Both the position numbers and the translations under genes were made by a program. From Ignavibacteriales bacterium (GTDB lineage: Bacteria > Bacteroidota > Ignavibacteria > Ignavibacteriales > Ignavibacteriaceae), in NCBI GenBank assembly GCA_003142915.1, contig PLNZ01000294.1, forward strand, positions 8,137-37,630: DNA of 29,494 nucleotides. Direction: 5' to 3'. Numbering within the stretch: position 1 is the first letter of the stretch; every line of letters starts with the position of its first letter. Positions 1-7,666 of the stretch are shown piece by piece. The notes below the pieces were generated by a model. It had not been told where the DNA came from. It worked only from the letters and a program-made list of their open reading frames with translations, and did no database searches.

Positions 1-614
1 ATAACAAATTCCTTTAATGTAATGCCTGATGTTGTTAAGAATGAATACAAATCCGAATTCATTTTTATAAATTGCTGGCCGGAGGAACCATCACTGAAGA
101 GAAAATTCTGTATGGCAGGCAAGTGAACCAAAGCAGGGTTAATATTTTTTATCCCGATAAAAATAGGTTCTGCCCATAAATAGACAAAAGGATTTTTAAA
201 TAACGGGGAAACCATGAGCAGGATAAAAGTGGTAGCTAAACCAAATACGCTCATTACCCTCGGTTCAAGATCGCCGCGTTTTGAGGAATATGACTGTAAA
301 ATTAAACCGACAATCGATGTTAATACCAGCCAGAGCATAAAGCTTCCTTCTTGTCCCCCCCAGAATGAAGCCATTAAAATACCCGTAGGGAGCTCATTAC
401 TACTATACTCATAAACATATTTGAAACCGTATTGGTGGGTTATAAGTAAATATTCAAGCATTGCCGCAGCAACAAGTACCAGCATAGCCATAATATGGTA
501 AGCAAGCCTGCCATAGTACAGGGCATTATTATAACCGCGGAAATTCATGTAATACATAATTGCAGCAACTATACTGCTGGCAAATGCAAATGTCAAAATT
601 ATACTCCCAATCAT
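1..614 (-). CDS. ccmF: CcmF, heme lyase subunit, N-terminal part (runs off left edge)
   Basis: About 204 codons are present, from an ATG at 614 with GTGAGGAAA just upstream. CcmF is the large polytopic inner-membrane protein that joins heme from CcmE to apocytochrome c on the periplasmic side. The N-terminus is hydrophobic (MIGSIILTFAFASSIVAAI). Several membrane helices follow, then the family hallmark FWGGQEGSFMLWL and the stretch SPLFKNPFVYL, as in CcmF/CcsA proteins. The tryptophan-rich WWD heme-handling segment should lie beyond the window edge and cannot be checked. It is the last visible gene of the ccmABCDEF run, 40 bases after ccmE. The other WWD-family candidate, CcmC, is a separate gene in the same cluster. 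Family assignment is confident; completeness is unknown. Confidence 0.9.
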   Translation of the reverse strand, partial: MIGSIILTFAFASSIVAAIMYYMNFRGYNNALYYGRLAYHIMAMLVLVAAAMLEYLLITHQYGFKYVYEYSSNELPTGILMASFWGGQEGSFMLWLVLTSIVGLILQSYSSKRGDLEPRVMSVFGLATTFILLMVSPLFKNPFVYLWAEPIFIGIKNINPALVHLPAIQNFLFSDGSSGQQFIKMNSDLYSFLTTSGITLKEFV

Positions 615-654
615 TTTTTCCTCACGTAATCAATTTATTATTACAAATATCAAG

Positions 655-1065
655 TTATAAATTAGAAGTTTTCATATTCTGAACATTTTGCCCTTCATAT
701 TTACTTGGGCATTTGGTTAAAATATTACTTGCACGGAAACAGCCATCCTTATATTCTCCTGTAACTACTACGCTTTTTGCGGATTCAAAGTTATTAGGCA
801 TAGTACCGTTATATACAACCCTCATTTCATGACCTTGCTTATCAGTCATGTAAAAAGAGAATATTCTATTCTTACTGTCAATTTGGTAACTTTTTTCTTT
901 TACCCAGCTTCCCGTAGCTTTAACAATTTTATCCTGAACTTTTACTTTTTCAAAATCATTCTCATATTTAATATTGCTTTGAGTGAACAAGTAAGCCATA
1001 AATCCGAGGAAAATTACAATTATGAAACCGCCAAATAAGTATTTATTTTGCATTTTTATTTCCAT
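655..1065 (-). CDS. ccmE: CcmE, periplasmic heme chaperone, CxxxY variant
   Basis: CcmE holds heme covalently between CcmC and CcmF. The 136-aa product has one N-terminal membrane anchor (about residues 8-28) and a periplasmic OB-fold-type domain containing VVVTGEYKDGCFRASNILTKCPSKYEG split over residues 99-125 (shown here in two parts: VVVTGEYKDGCFRA and SNILTKCPSKYEG). The heme-binding site is C119-P-S-K-Y123, not the usual HxxxY. This CxxxY form is known from archaea and sulfate reducers (System I*). The start may be the ATG at 1065 or the in-frame ATG at 1053, which has GGAAATAA just upstream. Either way the start overlaps the 3' end of ccmD, suggesting coupled translation. An extra Cys (C109) sits shortly before the site. 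Confidence 0.92.
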   Translation of the reverse strand: MEIKMQNKYLFGGFIIVIFLGFMAYLFTQSNIKYENDFEKVKVQDKIVKATGSWVKEKSYQIDSKNRIFSFYMTDKQGHEMRVVYNGTMPNNFESAKSVVVTGEYKDGCFRASNILTKCPSKYEGQNVQNMKTSNL

Positions 1066-1201
1066 TTATTTCTTTTTCAATATTTCTAATTCTTTTATCA
1101 AGGTTGTACAGGTATAAAAAAATACCGATCCAGACGATAAGAACAATTATCATCACAACGTAAATAGCGTTTTTATCTAAAAGTTGATATAAGCCTTGCA
1201 A
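1043..1201 (-). CDS. ccmD: CcmD-like small membrane protein
   Basis: This 52-codon gene starts with TTG at 1201, six bases after a GGAG at 1208-1211, and ends in TAA at 1043. The product begins MQGLYQLLDKNAIYVVM, has a single membrane helix (about residues 13-32) and then a charged tail LDKRIRNIEKEINGNKNAK. One helix followed by a basic/acidic tail is the usual CcmD form. CcmD is a small membrane protein that helps release holo-CcmE from CcmC. Its position between ccmC (stop at 1205) and ccmE (overlapped by 11 to 23 bases) is the standard place for it. The sequence is too short and variable for a similarity-based call, so the assignment rests on topology and position. Confidence 0.75.
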   Translation of the reverse strand: MQGLYQLLDKNAIYVVMIIVLIVWIGIFLYLYNLDKRIRNIEKEINGNKNAK

Positions 1202-1204
1202 GGG

Positions 1205-1909
1205 TTACTCCTTTATAGATTGTTTATTAATTTTGTCTCTTAATATTATCGATCTATAGCCTAAGCTCCACATCCAGAAATAAAGGATTGTAAAGCCTAT
1301 TAAAGACAGGAAAAAAATCAATTGCATATTAGCATTCATTTTGAAATTAATGACAGGACCGGAATTAGTGTCATCGGCAGAACCGGGATGCAAACCGCTC
1401 ATAATTCTCGGCATAATAAAAATAAAAAACGGAACAGTCAGGAAAGCTATTATAGCATATACCGCAGAGAGAGTTGCACGTTTTTCTTCGGATTCTATTG
1501 ACGATCTTAATGCGAACCATGCGCCGTATATTAAAAGTAATGCAAAAATACTTGTCTGTCTTGGATCCCAGCTCCAAAAAGAACCCCATGCAAACCTTGC
1601 CCACACCGCCCCGGTAACAGTTGCTAAAACACAAAAAATTATTCCAAGCTGAGCGGCTGCATACGACTTTGCGTCATCATCCATATTCTTTTTTCTTAAA
1701 TACCGGATGCTGTAGATAGTAGACATAAGAAAAGCAACTACAGATAGCCATGCAGTTGGTACATGAAAGAAAATTATTTTTGCATTCTCTTTTAGCCCAG
1801 GTATTAAAGGAAATTCATACCAGGCATGCGGGACGGGTACTACAGGGAATGCTACGCCGGCAATTGAAACAAAAGAGAGCAGAACAAACAAAAATATTTT
1901 CCAAACCAT
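1205..1909 (-). CDS. ccmC: CcmC, heme-handling membrane protein
   Basis: CcmC presents heme to CcmE at the periplasmic face of the inner membrane. The 234-aa product is polytopic with about six helices. It carries the tryptophan-rich WWD signature WGSFWSWDPRQTS at residues 108-120 and flanking candidate heme-ligand histidines in FFHVPTAW (H49) and SGLHPG (H174), as in CcmC/CcsA proteins. Length is typical for CcmC (about 230-250 aa) and far too short for CcmF. It lies 31 bases after ccmB and 3 bases before ccmD. The start at 1909 is ATG with only a weak ribosome-binding site, so coupling to ccmB is plausible. Confidence 0.93.
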   Translation of the reverse strand: MVWKIFLFVLLSFVSIAGVAFPVVPVPHAWYEFPLIPGLKENAKIIFFHVPTAWLSVVAFLMSTIYSIRYLRKKNMDDDAKSYAAAQLGIIFCVLATVTGAVWARFAWGSFWSWDPRQTSIFALLLIYGAWFALRSSIESEEKRATLSAVYAIIAFLTVPFFIFIMPRIMSGLHPGSADDTNSGPVINFKMNANMQLIFFLSLIGFTILYFWMWSLGYRSIILRDKINKQSIKE

Positions 1910-1940
1910 AATTTATAAACCTCTTAATTATTATAAATTA

Positions 1941-2606
1941 CTAATCTTTCCACACAAAATCGAACAACATGTAAGAGCCTGTGAGCATAATAACATCATA
2001 GCAGAAAACAATTGCAAGTTCAAATTTTGCCTCGGCAAAGTCCGCACCTTGGTTGGATAGTAAAGTTAACTGGACACAAGTTAAAATTAAAGGCAGTAAA
2101 ATTGGAAACGAAAGTACCGGATAAAGAGTCCCTTTGGCGCCTGCTTTCGATATAATTGCCGCTATTATAGTTGATGCCACTGCAAGACCTATATTTCCAA
2201 GAACAAAAGAAATTGCAAACAGAGCGAAATTTCTTATAATGAATGCCTCAAATAAAATTGAGAAAAGAACCGCGATAATTGTATTCATGCAGAATACTAA
2301 GATAAGATTAAATAAAAGTTTACCCGAAAAAACCGTAGACGGGGAAGCAATCAAATGCAGTGTTAAGCTCGTTCCTCTTTCTTCTTCGGCAACAAATGCC
2401 CTTGATAATCCCGACATTGCCGAGAAAAATATCACTACCCAGAATAACCCGCTGGTTAAGCTCTGGGTTATTTTTTCGTTGCCGATTGAAAACAATATTA
2501 CACTAATTGCCACAATTATGAACATTGCTAATGAATTTGCAGCATACCTGGTTCTCAATTCTGAATTCAGGTCTTTCTTATATAGTGCATAAGCTTTGCC
2601 GTTCAC
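1941..2606 (-). CDS. ccmB: CcmB, membrane subunit of the Ccm ABC transporter
   Basis: CcmB pairs with CcmA to form an ABC complex whose ATP hydrolysis releases holo-CcmE from CcmC. The product is about 221 aa with six predicted helices. It starts with a cytoplasmic segment ALYKKDLNSELRTRYAAN, the usual CcmB opening (KKDL..E.R.R). I prefer the GTG at 2606, which has GAGAAATTAT immediately upstream. The longer frame begins at a TTG at 2618 that has no visible ribosome-binding site. About 180 bases of AT-rich DNA separate it from ccmA, the only sizeable gap inside the cluster, and no clear promoter was recognised there. Confidence 0.88.
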   Translation of the reverse strand: MNGKAYALYKKDLNSELRTRYAANSLAMFIIVAISVILFSIGNEKITQSLTSGLFWVVIFFSAMSGLSRAFVAEEERGTSLTLHLIASPSTVFSGKLLFNLILVFCMNTIIAVLFSILFEAFIIRNFALFAISFVLGNIGLAVASTIIAAIISKAGAKGTLYPVLSFPILLPLILTCVQLTLLSNQGADFAEAKFELAIVFCYDVIMLTGSYMLFDFVWKD

Positions 2607-2788
2607 ATAATTTCTCAATTTTAAGAATTATTTATCATTATTTATAGAAAAAATAAGCACTCTGTCCCAAAGTTAGAAAATTAATTGTTAACATTTTTAA
2701 AAAAAGTAAATAAAAGTATATTTATCCGATTAAATCAGCGAATGTAATTATTGTCATTTAAAAAGAACAATATCTGTGCCGCCGGAAA

Positions 2789-3427
2789 CTATTTGTGATT
2801 TTTATATTCTTCCAATTTTATTTCAACTGAACAAAGCGCCAAATCAGATTTCTCATTAGATGCAATAATAACTATACCGGATTTGCTTTCTTCTTCAATA
2901 ATTTTATAAATTGAATCTTTGCCTTCCGTATCAAGATTTGAGGTGGGTTCATCAAGGATTATTAATTTAGGTGAATGCATCAAAGCAAAAATAAATTTTA
3001 ACCGTTGTTTCATTCCTGAAGAGAAAGTCTTTACAAAATCATTTCTGCGGTCGAATAAAAGGAATTGATTAAGCAGGTATGTAATTTTTTCATTATCAAA
3101 TTTTACATCTCTAATTCTGGCAAAATGGTTTAGATTTTCCCAGGCTGAAAATTCTTCATACAGGACAAGATATGGGGAGACGAATCCAATGTGATTATGC
3201 AGTTTATCCGGCAAAATTTCCTTACCATTTCCAATATGAATTACTTTACCGCTTGTAGGGGAATCAACTCCTGCAAGTATTTTAACAAGTGTGGATTTGC
3301 CTGAACCATTTGCGCCGGAAATGCCTGCAATACCGTAATCTTCAACTTTAAAAGTTAAATCTTTGAAGATGAGCCTTCTTCCAAATGTTTTATTAAGATT
3401 AATTGCCTGAAGCGAATAATTACTCAT
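2789..3427 (-). CDS. ccmA: CcmA, heme-export ABC ATPase
   Basis: This 212-aa stand-alone ATPase is the size of CcmA. Walker A is GANGSGKST (residues 38-46), the ABC signature region is FSSGMKQRL (135-143), and Walker B is LIILDEP (155-161). The signature reads SSGMKQR, close to the (L)SSGMKQR form seen in many CcmA proteins. It energises CcmB and drives release of heme-loaded CcmE. Its ATG at 3427 shares one base with the stop of an upstream 39-codon signal-peptide ORF (TAATG), so it is probably translationally coupled to it. No separate ribosome-binding site is obvious. Confidence 0.92.
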   Translation of the reverse strand: MSNYSLQAINLNKTFGRRLIFKDLTFKVEDYGIAGISGANGSGKSTLVKILAGVDSPTSGKVIHIGNGKEILPDKLHNHIGFVSPYLVLYEEFSAWENLNHFARIRDVKFDNEKITYLLNQFLLFDRRNDFVKTFSSGMKQRLKFIFALMHSPKLIILDEPTSNLDTEGKDSIYKIIEEESKSGIVIIASNEKSDLALCSVEIKLEEYKNHK

Positions 3428-3546
3428 TAAAAATTACCCGGTAGAAATAAATTATAAAGAGAATCAAGATGGCTGCTTTTCAGGGTTTGTGCCGTTACCG
3501 GAAGAGATAAAAATAATAAAAATATACCGGCAGCAAATTTTTTCAT
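3427..3546 (-). CDS. 39-aa signal-peptide mini-ORF, coupled to ccmA
   Basis: A short frame from ATG 3546 to TAA 3427 encodes MKKFAAGIFLLFLSLPVTAQ followed by TLKSSHLDSLYNLFLPGNF. The first 20 residues are a textbook Sec signal peptide (KK, hydrophobic core, A-Q cleavage site), leaving a mature peptide of about 19 residues. It starts two bases after the stop of the FG-GAP gene (TAG at 3551-3549) and ends in TAATG with ccmA, so it sits inside the operon and is likely translated. I do not recognise a family. It could be a true micro-protein, a leader that sets ccmA translation, or the remaining 5' end of a longer exported gene lost by deletion. That it is a real reading frame is moderately likely; its function is unknown. 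Confidence 0.5.
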   Translation of the reverse strand: MKKFAAGIFLLFLSLPVTAQTLKSSHLDSLYNLFLPGNF

Positions 3547-3548
3547 AG

Positions 3549-5672
3549 CTATAATTGCTTTATTGTTATACAGTTATTTATTTTATCGGTATAAACCAAA
3601 TGATAATGTCGGGAACTCATTTTTTTTATAAAATAATATTCTATATTATCAGCTTCTGTTAAACGGGGAATTAAAATGTCTTTCCCTTTATTAATGAAAT
3701 CTATCCTGCTGACCGAATTATTCTCAGGTGAGTATATAAATAGTTTTTTCAGCCCGTTATATCTTGTTTCACCTAAAAATAATTGTCTTGCATTATCAGC
3801 CATATTAACATCAGGTACCTCCCAGGTATTTATAATGTAACTGGACTTATAATTAGTAATAGTAATATAATTCTTATTTCCAGCTTGTATAAAACTTATA
3901 GATGCATCTTTATCGTTATTAAAAAGATCTCCCGTAAAAGAATAAATTGAGGATACTGTCCCTTCTGAAAAAGAAAATAATTTGTTTGAAGCAATAGAAC
4001 CGTTAACAACGGAAACTTTATTTAAGGTCGCGCCGCTTTGCTCTTTTTTCCAATAGATTAATCCCGGCTCATTACTTAGGGTAATACCGGCGCTATAAAC
4101 ATCCGGTGCCAGGTCAAAATAATTTGCCGCAGCATACCTGTAATCTCTGTATTCCATAATGCATAGGCCAAGCATTGATTTTCTTTTAAACGCAATATAA
4201 ATATTATCAAAATTATTTTTAGTTCTTTGAATCTTTAAATCTTCAATTGTCCCGGGAGAGTAGACGGAATTTTTTTCGACACTATTTTTGCTAAAATCAA
4301 TTTTTAATATTTCTATTAGTTTCTTACCGCGGGTAAAGCAGTAAAATGATTTTACCCCGGATTCCACATTATCAACTAAGATGTCACTGTAATTATCAAA
4401 TAGCGGGTAAGAATAAAAAGTGCTTGGAATGCCGTCGAAGTTTCTGACAATTAGGTCGAGGTTCGAATTGTAACTATCTATATAACAAATATCATTTATC
4501 CCGTTATTTCCGTTATCAAAAGAAGAAATAGCTGAAGGATTTGCTCCTATAGATATATCAACGTTGCTTGAGATAGATAACATATTCTTAACGATAAAAA
4601 TATTCCCATTTAAACTTACTGATGCAATACCATTTATAAACTTGCTATAATATGGGATTATACTGTGCAAACCCGCTTTTTTAAGATAAATTGTTTCGGG
4701 ATAAAAGCCCTCATCATTTTTAGCAAAAATGATTGATAAAATACCCTCTTTAAAATTCAGATACGCAATATCAATTTTACCGTCATGGTTAAAATCACCC
4801 GTAATAATTTGATCAGGGTAAAAACGTGTATTAATTGTGGCTTTAGTGTTGTAAGCAGATGCAAAATCACCGTAAATAATATTTATGGATTTCCCTTCAG
4901 CATAAATAATATCTGGATAGTTATCCAGGTTCATATCAACCGCATGAAGAGAATGTATCGGCTGATCCATCTTTATTGTTCTTACCTGCTTGAATTTGTT
5001 CCCTCCCTGATTATAAAAAAACACTAATGAATTTTTTATAATGTCGAAAGCTGCAATATCCGGGTAGCCGTCATTACTTAAATCAGTAAATACAGCTTCG
5101 GAATAACTTGTCCTACTGACGATTTTCTTTTCTTTTAATATTCCACCCGTTTGGGAGATGATGGATAACCCGTCAAATGATGAACCCGAAATTAAGAATT
5201 CATCATTCCCATTCCTATTAATATCGGCTGTACTTATATTCTCCGGGTATGAATTAAATTTTATTGAATTTGTTAAATATGCCCTGCCGCCGGTTGTAAA
5301 AGAATAAATACCTGCCCGCATATTTTGCCTGCTGATAAAAGCATAACGTTTTACTTTACTGTCTTTTTCGTTTAAACCTTTAATAGAAGTTATTTGATAA
5401 GGAACTTTATAAACTCCCGATTTAATAAAACTTCCGTTTTTTTCTCCGGCAAGAGAAACTATTTCCTTTTGATCAGGGCTATATAGGAGAAGGTCAGTGT
5501 ATGAATCATTATTAAAATTCAGAGGGAAAATAGAACTAAATCCTTTATCAACATTAAAACTAGAGAATTGGCAGAAGCCGTTAATAGGAATTTGAGGGTA
5601 AATTTCTTTTGATAAGAAAAAAATAATAAACAATATACTAGTTTTCTTTAGACCGATTTTTAAGCCTGTCAT
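3549..5672 (-). CDS. exported FG-GAP/VCBS repeat protein
   Basis: The product is about 707 aa from the ATG at 5672. This start gives a signal peptide (MTGLKIGLKKTSILFIIFFL... ending near YPQ); an upstream in-frame ATG at 5711 would put a charged stretch before it. The body contains repeated calcium-binding-like loops of the FG-GAP/VCBS type: NFNNDSYTDLLLY (about 52), DINRNGNDEFLI (150), DLSNDGYPDIAAF (197), DMNLDNYPDIIY (246) and DFNHDGKIDIAYL (293). These usually build seven-bladed beta-propellers. The C-terminal half has weaker repeats and no type IX sorting domain that I can see. The 5' end overlaps the thioesterase gene by 35 bases. The role is unknown; an extracytoplasmic scaffold or binding protein is the likeliest reading. 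Confidence 0.82.
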   Translation of the reverse strand: MTGLKIGLKKTSILFIIFFLSKEIYPQIPINGFCQFSSFNVDKGFSSIFPLNFNNDSYTDLLLYSPDQKEIVSLAGEKNGSFIKSGVYKVPYQITSIKGLNEKDSKVKRYAFISRQNMRAGIYSFTTGGRAYLTNSIKFNSYPENISTADINRNGNDEFLISGSSFDGLSIISQTGGILKEKKIVSRTSYSEAVFTDLSNDGYPDIAAFDIIKNSLVFFYNQGGNKFKQVRTIKMDQPIHSLHAVDMNLDNYPDIIYAEGKSINIIYGDFASAYNTKATINTRFYPDQIITGDFNHDGKIDIAYLNFKEGILSIIFAKNDEGFYPETIYLKKAGLHSIIPYYSKFINGIASVSLNGNIFIVKNMLSISSNVDISIGANPSAISSFDNGNNGINDICYIDSYNSNLDLIVRNFDGIPSTFYSYPLFDNYSDILVDNVESGVKSFYCFTRGKKLIEILKIDFSKNSVEKNSVYSPGTIEDLKIQRTKNNFDNIYIAFKRKSMLGLCIMEYRDYRYAAANYFDLAPDVYSAGITLSNEPGLIYWKKEQSGATLNKVSVVNGSIASNKLFSFSEGTVSSIYSFTGDLFNNDKDASISFIQAGNKNYITITNYKSSYIINTWEVPDVNMADNARQLFLGETRYNGLKKLFIYSPENNSVSRIDFINKGKDILIPRLTEADNIEYYFIKKMSSRHYHLVYTDKINNCITIKQL

Positions 5673-6114
5673 CCCTTCTTTGCAAGGCTTGGATATAACG
5701 TCTTTTTTCATCTTCAGTTTCCGGAATTACTTCATTTGCTTTGATTGGCTTCCCGTTATTGTCTACGCAAACAAAGGTTAAATATGCTGTATTAGTGTGG
5801 GTTCTTGTTCCATCCTTCAAGGATTCTCCGTAAACTTTAACACCAATTTCCATAGAAGTGTTAAATACCCTGTTTACCGATGCAACCAAAGATACAGCAT
5901 CGCCGAGATCTATTGAATGATGAAAATCTATTCTGTCTACGGAAGCAGTAACGCAAACCTTATTGCTGTGCTTAGCGGCACATATGGTGGCACATATGTC
6001 TATCCAATTCATCATTTGTCCGCCCAAAAGTTTACCTATATGATTTGTATTATTAGGGAGGACCAGTTCCGTTTTCGTTATAACCGATTCAATGACTTTT
6101 TTAGCGTTTGCCAT
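5638..6114 (-). CDS. hotdog-fold acyl-CoA thioesterase (YciA/BACH type)
   Basis: The 158-aa protein resembles cytoplasmic acyl-CoA hydrolases of the YciA/BACH hotdog family, which cleave acyl-CoA to free acid and CoA. Visible family features are the N-terminal NHIGKLLGGQMMNWID (the [N/T]x.G.[L/I].GG.[L/M] helix with the catalytic Asp in WID), ASVDRIDFHHSIDLGD, and the strand TNTAYLTFVCVD. The tail (EDEKRRYIQALQRRDDRLKNR) is basic and helical, as in relatives. The ATG at 6114 shares one base with the stop of bamD (TAATG), and the 3' end overlaps the FG-GAP gene, so it is an internal operon gene. The substrate cannot be read from sequence. Confidence 0.87.
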   Translation of the reverse strand: MANAKKVIESVITKTELVLPNNTNHIGKLLGGQMMNWIDICATICAAKHSNKVCVTASVDRIDFHHSIDLGDAVSLVASVNRVFNTSMEIGVKVYGESLKDGTRTHTNTAYLTFVCVDNNGKPIKANEVIPETEDEKRRYIQALQRRDDRLKNRSKEN

Positions 6115-6872
6115 TATTTAATAGTTGATAATTTATCTTCAATTGTTGTTTTAATTTTATCAAGTTCTTGTACATGTGCATCATCCGGATATTTTTCAAT
6201 AAATTTTGCGATGCTTGCAAGAGCTTCATCATTCCGTTTTAACTGGACAAGTAATTTGATCTTATCATACAATGCTAATGAAGCATAAGGTGTGTCATGA
6301 TAATTTTCGATAACATTATCATAAGAAATAATAGCAGCATTATAATAATCAAGTTTAGTATATATATATGCAGTATAGTACTCTTTGTGAGCTAATTTTT
6401 CATTCATTTCGGTAATTTTATGTTCAGATTCAGGAACCTTTGGATCTGTAGGGAAGAAGTCAATAAAAGCCTGCAATTCTTCAATCGCTTTTAGCGTATA
6501 TTTTTGCTCCAGTGAATAATCGGGAGACAGCCTGTAATAACATTCAGCCAGCATATATTGAGCTTCCGGGACTAATTTGCTTGCGGGCATATTTTTGATT
6601 AATCTGCTGTATTCATATGCCGCCATAATATATTCATCCCGCTGAAATCTTGTCTGCCCTAAATAGAACTGTGAAGAATCGATGATAGCATTGCCGGGAT
6701 ACTGTAAAATTATAGCCTGGAATTCTTTTAATGCCTCCTCATAACTTTTATTGTTATATAATTTTAAAGCGAATTGATATCTCTGTTCCGGGTACATGGA
6801 TGATGAATCATAAGAAGATGAACATCCCCAAAAACCGAGTGCAAAAATCAATACTAAAAAGAGATATTTCAT
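6114..6872 (-). CDS. bamD: BamD-like outer-membrane assembly lipoprotein
   Basis: The 252-aa product has a lipoprotein signal (MKYLFLVLIFALGFWGC, acylated Cys17) followed by TPR-like repeats across the whole length, e.g. RYQFALKLYNNKSYEEALKE, SQFYLGQTRFQRDEYIMAA and AQYMLAECYYRLS. This is the order and length of BamD/ComL/YfiO, the lipoprotein that works with BamA to fold outer-membrane proteins. The -3 residue of the lipobox is Phe rather than Leu, a small departure. It heads a run of overlapping genes (thioesterase, FG-GAP protein, ccm genes). A 77-base gap separates it from the 213-aa gene upstream, so a promoter could lie there. A YbgF/CpoB-like TPR protein is the alternative but is less likely. 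Confidence 0.85.
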   Translation of the reverse strand: MKYLFLVLIFALGFWGCSSSYDSSSMYPEQRYQFALKLYNNKSYEEALKEFQAIILQYPGNAIIDSSQFYLGQTRFQRDEYIMAAYEYSRLIKNMPASKLVPEAQYMLAECYYRLSPDYSLEQKYTLKAIEELQAFIDFFPTDPKVPESEHKITEMNEKLAHKEYYTAYIYTKLDYYNAAIISYDNVIENYHDTPYASLALYDKIKLLVQLKRNDEALASIAKFIEKYPDDAHVQELDKIKTTIEDKLSTIK

Positions 6873-6949
6873 TTGTAATCAGCTATTGTTTTGTAAAAGA
6901 ATAAGTACAATAATAAATAAATTATTTTAGGCTTCAAAGGTAAATATTG

Positions 6950-7591
6950 TTACTTACTTCTAATTGTAAAGAACAAAATAACGGTTAAAGCGGCTGCCCC
7001 CACTGCAATAACAGGTTCATAAATACTTGAGAGGAAAGGTTCGGGCGGTATTTTGCCCTGCGTAAAAGGGAATGCAATATTTTCAATATTTTTAACTTCA
7101 TTAATATTTATTGTATCTGTATAAGAATAATTAAAATTATGTGAGCTGATTCCCGGTAAAAATAAAAGATAGTTTCCCGAAAGTGATATTTCCCTATGTG
7201 CATAAAAATCACCAAAAAGTTTTTCCTGGAACAATTCTCCGTAATTGACGGTAGTTTTATCTATTCTGAAACTTACATCTGAAACAGTTGTGTCATTTCT
7301 TGGCTCTGTCAAAACGTTTTTACCTGCTTTTTGAAATGATTCCATTATCCGGTTATTAAAGATAGAATAAATATTACCTGCTCCTAAATCAAGTTTCACG
7401 TTCTTTTCATTCTGTGGAATATATTTAGCGGCATTTACTGCGGCAGAATCAACAAGGTTATAGAAGACTTCCAAATTAGTTTTTGTCTGACTCTGTAACT
7501 GCACTGAATAAAATAACAGAGAAAGAAAAAAAATGGCGCGGAGAGAAATGAAATTTCCTCCGGTATTAATTCCCTTACGGTTATTTTGCAT
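6950..7591 (-). CDS. exported protein of unknown function with C-terminal membrane anchor
   Basis: I do not recognise this 213-aa protein. It has a charged N-terminus (MQNNRKGINTGGNF), a signal sequence ending near residue 35 (SVQLQSQ), and a mostly beta-predicted middle. A second hydrophobic helix (VIAVGAAALTVILFFTI) lies five residues from the C-terminus and is followed by RSK. The mature part would therefore be periplasmic and held by a C-terminal tail anchor. It begins TKTNLEVFYNLVDSAAVNAA, loosely like the residues after the signal peptide in the 39-aa ORF at 3427-3546. A perfect 14-base palindrome lies 20 bases upstream of the start. It sits between htpX (75-base gap) and bamD (77-base gap), both envelope-related. 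Confidence 0.75.
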   Translation of the reverse strand: MQNNRKGINTGGNFISLRAIFFLSLLFYSVQLQSQTKTNLEVFYNLVDSAAVNAAKYIPQNEKNVKLDLGAGNIYSIFNNRIMESFQKAGKNVLTEPRNDTTVSDVSFRIDKTTVNYGELFQEKLFGDFYAHREISLSGNYLLFLPGISSHNFNYSYTDTININEVKNIENIAFPFTQGKIPPEPFLSSIYEPVIAVGAAALTVILFFTIRSK

Positions 7592-7611
7592 AATTAGTTT
7601 TCTTTTAAAAC

Positions 7612-7625
7612 ATGATTATAATCAT
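7612..7625. promoter_or_regulatory. 14-base perfect palindrome, candidate operator
   Basis: ATGATTATAATCAT is its own reverse complement and lies 20 bases upstream of the start of the 213-aa exported protein. Position and symmetry suit an operator for a dimeric regulator, but AT-rich palindromes of this size also arise by chance, and no regulator is encoded nearby. Confidence 0.25.
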
Positions 7626-7666
7626 TTATTAATAATATTCCTATTTAAACCGTGCAAATCAATATA

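Noticed and set aside
829..1038. A 69-codon plus-strand frame across ccmE
   Set aside because: It lies entirely opposite ccmE, has no ribosome-binding site, and its product is low-complexity; a shadow of the real gene.
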